Positions 60,343 through 64,000 of a stretch of DNA of 64,000 nucleotides are shown in pieces (the first letter of the stretch is position 1; each line of letters opens with the position of its first letter). The position numbers and the translations under genes are program-made. Under the pieces are notes generated by a model. That model was given only the letters and a program-made list of their open reading frames with translations. It was not told where the DNA came from and made no database searches. This DNA is from Candidatus Crickella caballi (GTDB lineage: Bacteria; Bacillota; Clostridia; Peptostreptococcales; Anaerovoracaceae), in NCBI GenBank assembly GCA_018064665.1, contig JAGHUV010000019.1, forward strand, positions 1-64,000. Reading direction: 5' to 3'.

Positions 60343-62784
60343 CTAAATATCGGTTCTTGCGAGTATCTCCGCAGGAGTTTTTCTGAGAGTTCTTGCCACA
60401 GGTATAAGTCCCACAAGCAGATTGAACAACAGCACGATAGCAAATGAGATCAGTGCTATCAGAGGTGTTACCATGTACAGACCTGCAAGATAGGATGTGA
60501 TCTTAACGACCTGCCCCATGACAAAGTACATCAGTGCGATCCCCGGAATAGCTGTAATAAAGGTTATGACAAGGATCTCTCCAATGAACATTCTGTATAC
60601 ATCTTTCTTCTTGAGTCCTATTGCTCTCAGTGTTCCTACTTCCTTGATTCTCGCAAGGAACGATGACCTCAGCATCAGGAACATCTCAATCAGCGAAACA
60701 AGAAGAATAATTCCCGCAACGATAAGGGATGAAAGCAGCGAGTTCTTCATGCTCTCAATATATGTAGTCTTGTCCCTTTCAATATTGATCCTGGATGAGA
60801 TGCCCTTCTGTTCCAGTGTGTACTGAAGAAGCTTAACATTATCTGAACATGCAGTAAAATTCTTCTGCCTCGAAATGTAGTCCTTCTTTATCGTATCAGC
60901 ATTTACATACAGTGTGCTTTCGCCAAACAGGTCGCTTTCATAGTAGCCGACTACTTTAAGTTTACGTCCGGCAAGCCTTGTCTTTACAGTCTTGCCGACA
61001 GGGTACTGATCCTCATCGGATTTGTTAAGAATGACCTCGCAAATGTCCTTAGGTGCACTTCCCTTTACAATCTTTATCTTGGAATCTGCAATATCGATAT
61101 CCTTGACCGCGCCGGTTGCAACAGGATCCTCTTCCTCTTCGGTATTGAAATAATCTGACCCGCCTTCAGGTGCATTAGTCAATATATACATCACCTGACT
61201 TTCATCAACATATAATGTAGGCGACTGTGTATCACATACTCCCGAAATCGTATAGTCTTTAAGATTTTTGACCTTAATTGCTCTGCCAACCAGCTGCTCT
61301 GCTTTGGTCAGTCCGACTTCCCTTCCACTGCCGTTCCTCAGTATGTCCTCCACCGTCAGCAAATCAATTACAACTTCATGATCATCCTGCGGTAAAGCTC
61401 CGTATATCAGATCCTCGGGATCAAGTGAATCTGTACGGACAATAGATGCACTGATATCCGCAGAAGCGTAGGTCGTCTGCAGGTAGTCATCCAGCGGCAA
61501 GGTGACGCTCTTCTTCGTGTCTCCCGGAATTACATACGATACACCGTCCAGGCCTTCTATGATGTTCATCAGATCCTCGTTCCTCTGCGGATTGGAAACC
61601 GTAACATAATCTGCGCAGGTCGTCAGATAGTCCTTAGGCTGAACATCGAATATGCCGAATACATTGCTAACTGCAAGAAACGCAAACATTGCAGCCGCAA
61701 CAAAACCGAGCAGAAGGAACTTTCTGATCCTCTTGAAGCCCTTTACAGTCTTCCAGCCCTTGCCCAGCAGATTGCTGAATTTATATATCGATGTGTACCT
61801 GGCCTTATAATTTTCAGGAAGATATGCATCATATTGGAAGTCATTCTTCTCGAAGAATGATTCATCCATTGCCTGATAATGCTCATCCACCAGCTCCATA
61901 TTACCCGTTTCATCAACAACATTGAGCATTCCACCTGTATCTATATACAGATTGCCGCCTTTAATAACCAGCCTGATATTAGCCTGTCTGTCGTCGTCGC
62001 TGTAGAGCTTCAGATTCATCTCGCCCTGATTAAATTCCTTAGCAACAGGCATGTCCTTCAGATAGATCTTGTTCTCCAGCTGATAATCCAGATTCCTTGC
62101 GTTGTCATTGTTATAGGCCTTGACTATCCTGCCGTCAGACATCTCGGCAACATGGTCGGAATAGAACTCAGCTATATTACGTTCATGTGTGACCAGTATT
62201 ACCAGTCTTTCCTTGGAGATAGTCTTGATTATATTCATTATCTCCAGAGTATTGGCACTGTCGAGATTTCCTGTCGGCTCATCAGCAATAATAATACGAG
62301 GGTTCTTTACTATTGCCCTTGCAATTGCAACCCTCTGTCTCTGTCCACCCGAAAGAGCATTTGCTTTCCTGTTGCGATACTGATATATCCCAACCTTCTC
62401 GAGGCAGTAGTTTACTCTGTCTTCAATGATCTTCTCATCCCTGATGCCGATCATCTGAAGAGCAATAGCTACATTGTCAAACACCGTCCTGTCATCAAGC
62501 AGATAGAAGTTCTGGAAAATATATCCTATCTTGGCATTTCTGACTGTATCGATTTTGCCGGAGCTTCTTCTTGTGATCTGCTCTCCGTCAATGATGATAT
62601 TACCGTTATCTACTTTGTCCAGACCGCCAATGGCATTAAGCAGAGTCGTCTTGCCGCAGCCCGAAGGTCCAAGCAGACACACTATTCCCCTGCTCGGCAG
62701 CTCCATTGAAGTATTATTGATAACATGTATCTGATTGGCTTTGCCATGGAAGAAGTATTTGTTGACTTTATCTAATTTGATCAT
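60343..62784 (-). CDS. ABC transporter, fused ATPase and FtsX-like permease
   Basis: The protein has 813 residues. The ATPase (1-225) has Walker A 'GPSGCGKTT', signature 'LSGGQRQRVAIARA', Walker B 'IIIADEPTG' and the LolD/MacB-like 'THERNIAEF'. After a beta-rich cytoplasmic linker (about 245-330) a first membrane helix (about 355-377) leads to a large outer domain (380-680). Three terminal helices (about 690-712, 735-760, 775-800) include the FtsX motif 'LARIKEVGTLRAIGLKKKDVYRMF'. It is a MacB-type mechanotransmission or export protein. It is 3 bp downstream of a second permease gene. Confidence 0.92.
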   Translation of the reverse strand: MIKLDKVNKYFFHGKANQIHVINNTSMELPSRGIVCLLGPSGCGKTTLLNAIGGLDKVDNGNIIIDGEQITRRSSGKIDTVRNAKIGYIFQNFYLLDDRTVFDNVAIALQMIGIRDEKIIEDRVNYCLEKVGIYQYRNRKANALSGGQRQRVAIARAIVKNPRIIIADEPTGNLDSANTLEIMNIIKTISKERLVILVTHERNIAEFYSDHVAEMSDGRIVKAYNNDNARNLDYQLENKIYLKDMPVAKEFNQGEMNLKLYSDDDRQANIRLVIKGGNLYIDTGGMLNVVDETGNMELVDEHYQAMDESFFEKNDFQYDAYLPENYKARYTSIYKFSNLLGKGWKTVKGFKRIRKFLLLGFVAAAMFAFLAVSNVFGIFDVQPKDYLTTCADYVTVSNPQRNEDLMNIIEGLDGVSYVIPGDTKKSVTLPLDDYLQTTYASADISASIVRTDSLDPEDLIYGALPQDDHEVVIDLLTVEDILRNGSGREVGLTKAEQLVGRAIKVKNLKDYTISGVCDTQSPTLYVDESQVMYILTNAPEGGSDYFNTEEEEDPVATGAVKDIDIADSKIKIVKGSAPKDICEVILNKSDEDQYPVGKTVKTRLAGRKLKVVGYYESDLFGESTLYVNADTIKKDYISRQKNFTACSDNVKLLQYTLEQKGISSRINIERDKTTYIESMKNSLLSSLIVAGIILLVSLIEMFLMLRSSFLARIKEVGTLRAIGLKKKDVYRMFIGEILVITFITAIPGIALMYFVMGQVVKITSYLAGLYMVTPLIALISFAIVLLFNLLVGLIPVARTLRKTPAEILARTDI

Positions 62785-62787
62785 CGC

Positions 62788-64000
62788 CTACACCTCCTCC
62801 TTGAATACCTTCATAGCGCTCCTGCTGAATATCTTTCTTGAATATCTGTTTGCTATGAGTATCGACATGACAACGAGGATCGCGCCTGTTATTGCAAAAT
62901 CAGGAATACTGAGGAAGTTGAGCAGCTTGCTGACCTGCTCAATATTTATCACCCTGTTGTATGCCAGAACAGCAAACGCGATGTCAACGGCATAGGCTAT
63001 CAGCATCATGAACACCAGCTCGACTCTGAGGATTCTGTCCGTATTCGACTTGTTAGCTCCAAGTATTCTAAGCGTAGAATAATACTCGTTTCTTGATTTC
63101 ATAATCAGTCTTATTACAGCATATGTGATGAAGAACAGAACTATAAACTCAAGCAAAAGTCTTGCAAACGATATGAGCTCAATTACGAAATTAAAGCCAT
63201 CTGTAGCATCTGACAGAGTGTCCTTGATAAGCAATGTCCTGAAGCCTTTCTCATTTAGCGCCGCTACAGTTTCCTCCGAATCCGTTTCATTCTCCATAAA
63301 GGCGCTGACCTGATAATTTTCCCTCTCAAACAGCTTCCTGAAATCTGCCGGATTAATAAATATCGCAGACGAGAACTCATCGTAGCTATCCTTCTTGAGT
63401 CCGAGTAATTCCCTGCAGTTCTTATCTGTTACGACCTTATCTACTGTATATTTACCGGAGGCCTCGTAGTACTTATTACTTATCCTGAGTTTAAGCGACT
63501 TGCCCTGAGCATTGCCGTTCTTGTAATAGTAAGCCTGTGTATCGAAAATATATGCCTTTCCCTTAGGCACTTTATCTGAATAGTAAATCGTTCTTGAATA
63601 ATCGTTTATGACCTTGGTCCCGCCATAGTTGATGACCGTCTTGGATGCTGAAGCCATCATTCCGGTCAGTAATTCTCTGCTTACTTCATCAGAAACATAA
63701 ATCTTGGAATAACCGTTGTATGATCCATTAATGTCCGCATCCACATCTTCCTCGACGATTATTCCCGCAACCGAAACAGGCTTCTCTGAAAGTCTTCCGT
63801 CATCACCCATTCCGTTAATAAAAGCTGTCTCTCCAATAAGCTTTTCCCTCATATCACTTATGTTAAGATATGCATCGCTCGATGGATCAACGCTTATTAC
63901 GACCTCGCGTTCGTTCTCCGGCAGCCTGCCATATGTGAGTGCAGCTTCAGCAATCTCCCCGATCGGGTAGACCGGTCCCTCAATAAATGCCCCTGCAATA
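62788..64000 (-). CDS. FtsX-like ABC permease (C-terminal part, runs off right edge)
   Basis: The frame remains open from the stop at 62788 to the right edge, at least 404 codons. The ATG at 63852 is internal; upstream codons give 'GPVYPIGEIAEAALTYGRLPENEREVVIS', typical of the outer domain of such permeases. Three membrane helices lie at the C-terminus ('FIVLFFITYAVIRLIM', 'FMMLIAYAVDIAFAVLAY', 'AITGAILVVMSILIANRYSR') with the 'STLRILGANKSNTDRI' motif. It probably pairs with the fused ATPase-permease next to it. The N-terminus is outside the window. Confidence 0.88.
   Translation of the reverse strand, partial: IAGAFIEGPVYPIGEIAEAALTYGRLPENEREVVISVDPSSDAYLNISDMREKLIGETAFINGMGDDGRLSEKPVSVAGIIVEEDVDADINGSYNGYSKIYVSDEVSRELLTGMMASASKTVINYGGTKVINDYSRTIYYSDKVPKGKAYIFDTQAYYYKNGNAQGKSLKLRISNKYYEASGKYTVDKVVTDKNCRELLGLKKDSYDEFSSAIFINPADFRKLFERENYQVSAFMENETDSEETVAALNEKGFRTLLIKDTLSDATDGFNFVIELISFARLLLEFIVLFFITYAVIRLIMKSRNEYYSTLRILGANKSNTDRILRVELVFMMLIAYAVDIAFAVLAYNRVINIEQVSKLLNFLSIPDFAITGAILVVMSILIANRYSRKIFSRSAMKVFKEEV

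Noticed and set aside
62788..63852. Complete permease gene starting at 63852
   Set aside because: The frame continues to the window edge with typical permease sequence, so the ATG at 63852 is internal and the gene is partial.

Overview
The window looks like a chromosome segment of a strictly anaerobic, amino-acid- and carboxylate-fermenting member of the Clostridia. Pointers are butyrate kinase, indolepyruvate:ferredoxin oxidoreductase, an ornithine-racemase-like enzyme, a sensory-type [FeFe]-hydrogenase, a CIRCE-controlled small heat-shock protein, a lysine riboswitch and strong AGGAGG ribosome sites. GC looks moderate, in the mid 40s by eye. Gene style (InlB-type/MBG repeat adhesin, FHA-RodA fusion) would fit the Mogibacterium/Anaerovoracaceae neighbourhood, but this is an inference and not a species call. 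No tRNA, rRNA, CRISPR array, phage or transposase gene was seen.

Layout. 1-4481 (-): the N-terminal ~1,490 residues of a giant repeat-rich surface protein running off the left edge. 4796-11375 (+): one tightly packed operon combining a degenerate GGDEF protein, an ECF sigma factor, a candidate membrane-bound regulator with an extracellular Ig-like part, a transglutaminase lipoprotein, and a small type IV pilus-like machine (PilC/GspF, four short pilin-like membrane proteins, a PilT-type ATPase). No PilB extension ATPase or prepilin peptidase is present. This is the best candidate for an undescribed system. 11556-16713 (-): VanX-like dipeptidase, hsp20 with CIRCE, DUF1232 protein, P-loop kinase, exo/endonuclease-phosphatase family protein, butyrate kinase. 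16736-23979 (-): pyruvate carboxylase, TypA/BipA, DUF2207 membrane protein. 24059-25401 (+): dCMP deaminase and DapB.

25511-37717 (-): an information-processing plus shikimate region. gmk and rpoZ are followed without a break by aroF, aroA, aroC, chorismate mutase, a fused AroE-AroK, aroQ and a COG2509 flavoprotein; upstream lie an RsuA/RluB-type pseudouridine synthase, RsmE, YicC and RqcH. aroB is absent. 38288-39931 (-) is an NhaC-family transporter behind a complete lysine riboswitch with terminator, so it is probably a lysine transporter. 40432-44462 (-) is a cell-wall operon: FHA-RodA glycosyltransferase, class B PBP and L,D-transpeptidase lipoprotein. glnS follows.

46367-49399 (+) encodes a hydrogenase-like H2/redox sensor with PAS domain and a SpoIIE-type phosphatase, with a tandem 21-bp repeat upstream. 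49881-64000 (-) holds iorBA, a pentapeptide/DUF5758 protein, an ornithine-racemase-like enzyme, an AGCS amino-acid symporter, a HerA-like ATPase with a membrane partner, RidA, signal peptidase I, two small membrane proteins, and an ABC/FtsX export pair cut by the right edge. Two 285-bp intergenic elements in opposite orientation (37783-38067 and 49428-49712) share long terminal inverted repeats and two internal hairpins with variable loops; they form a MITE-like or structured repeat family.
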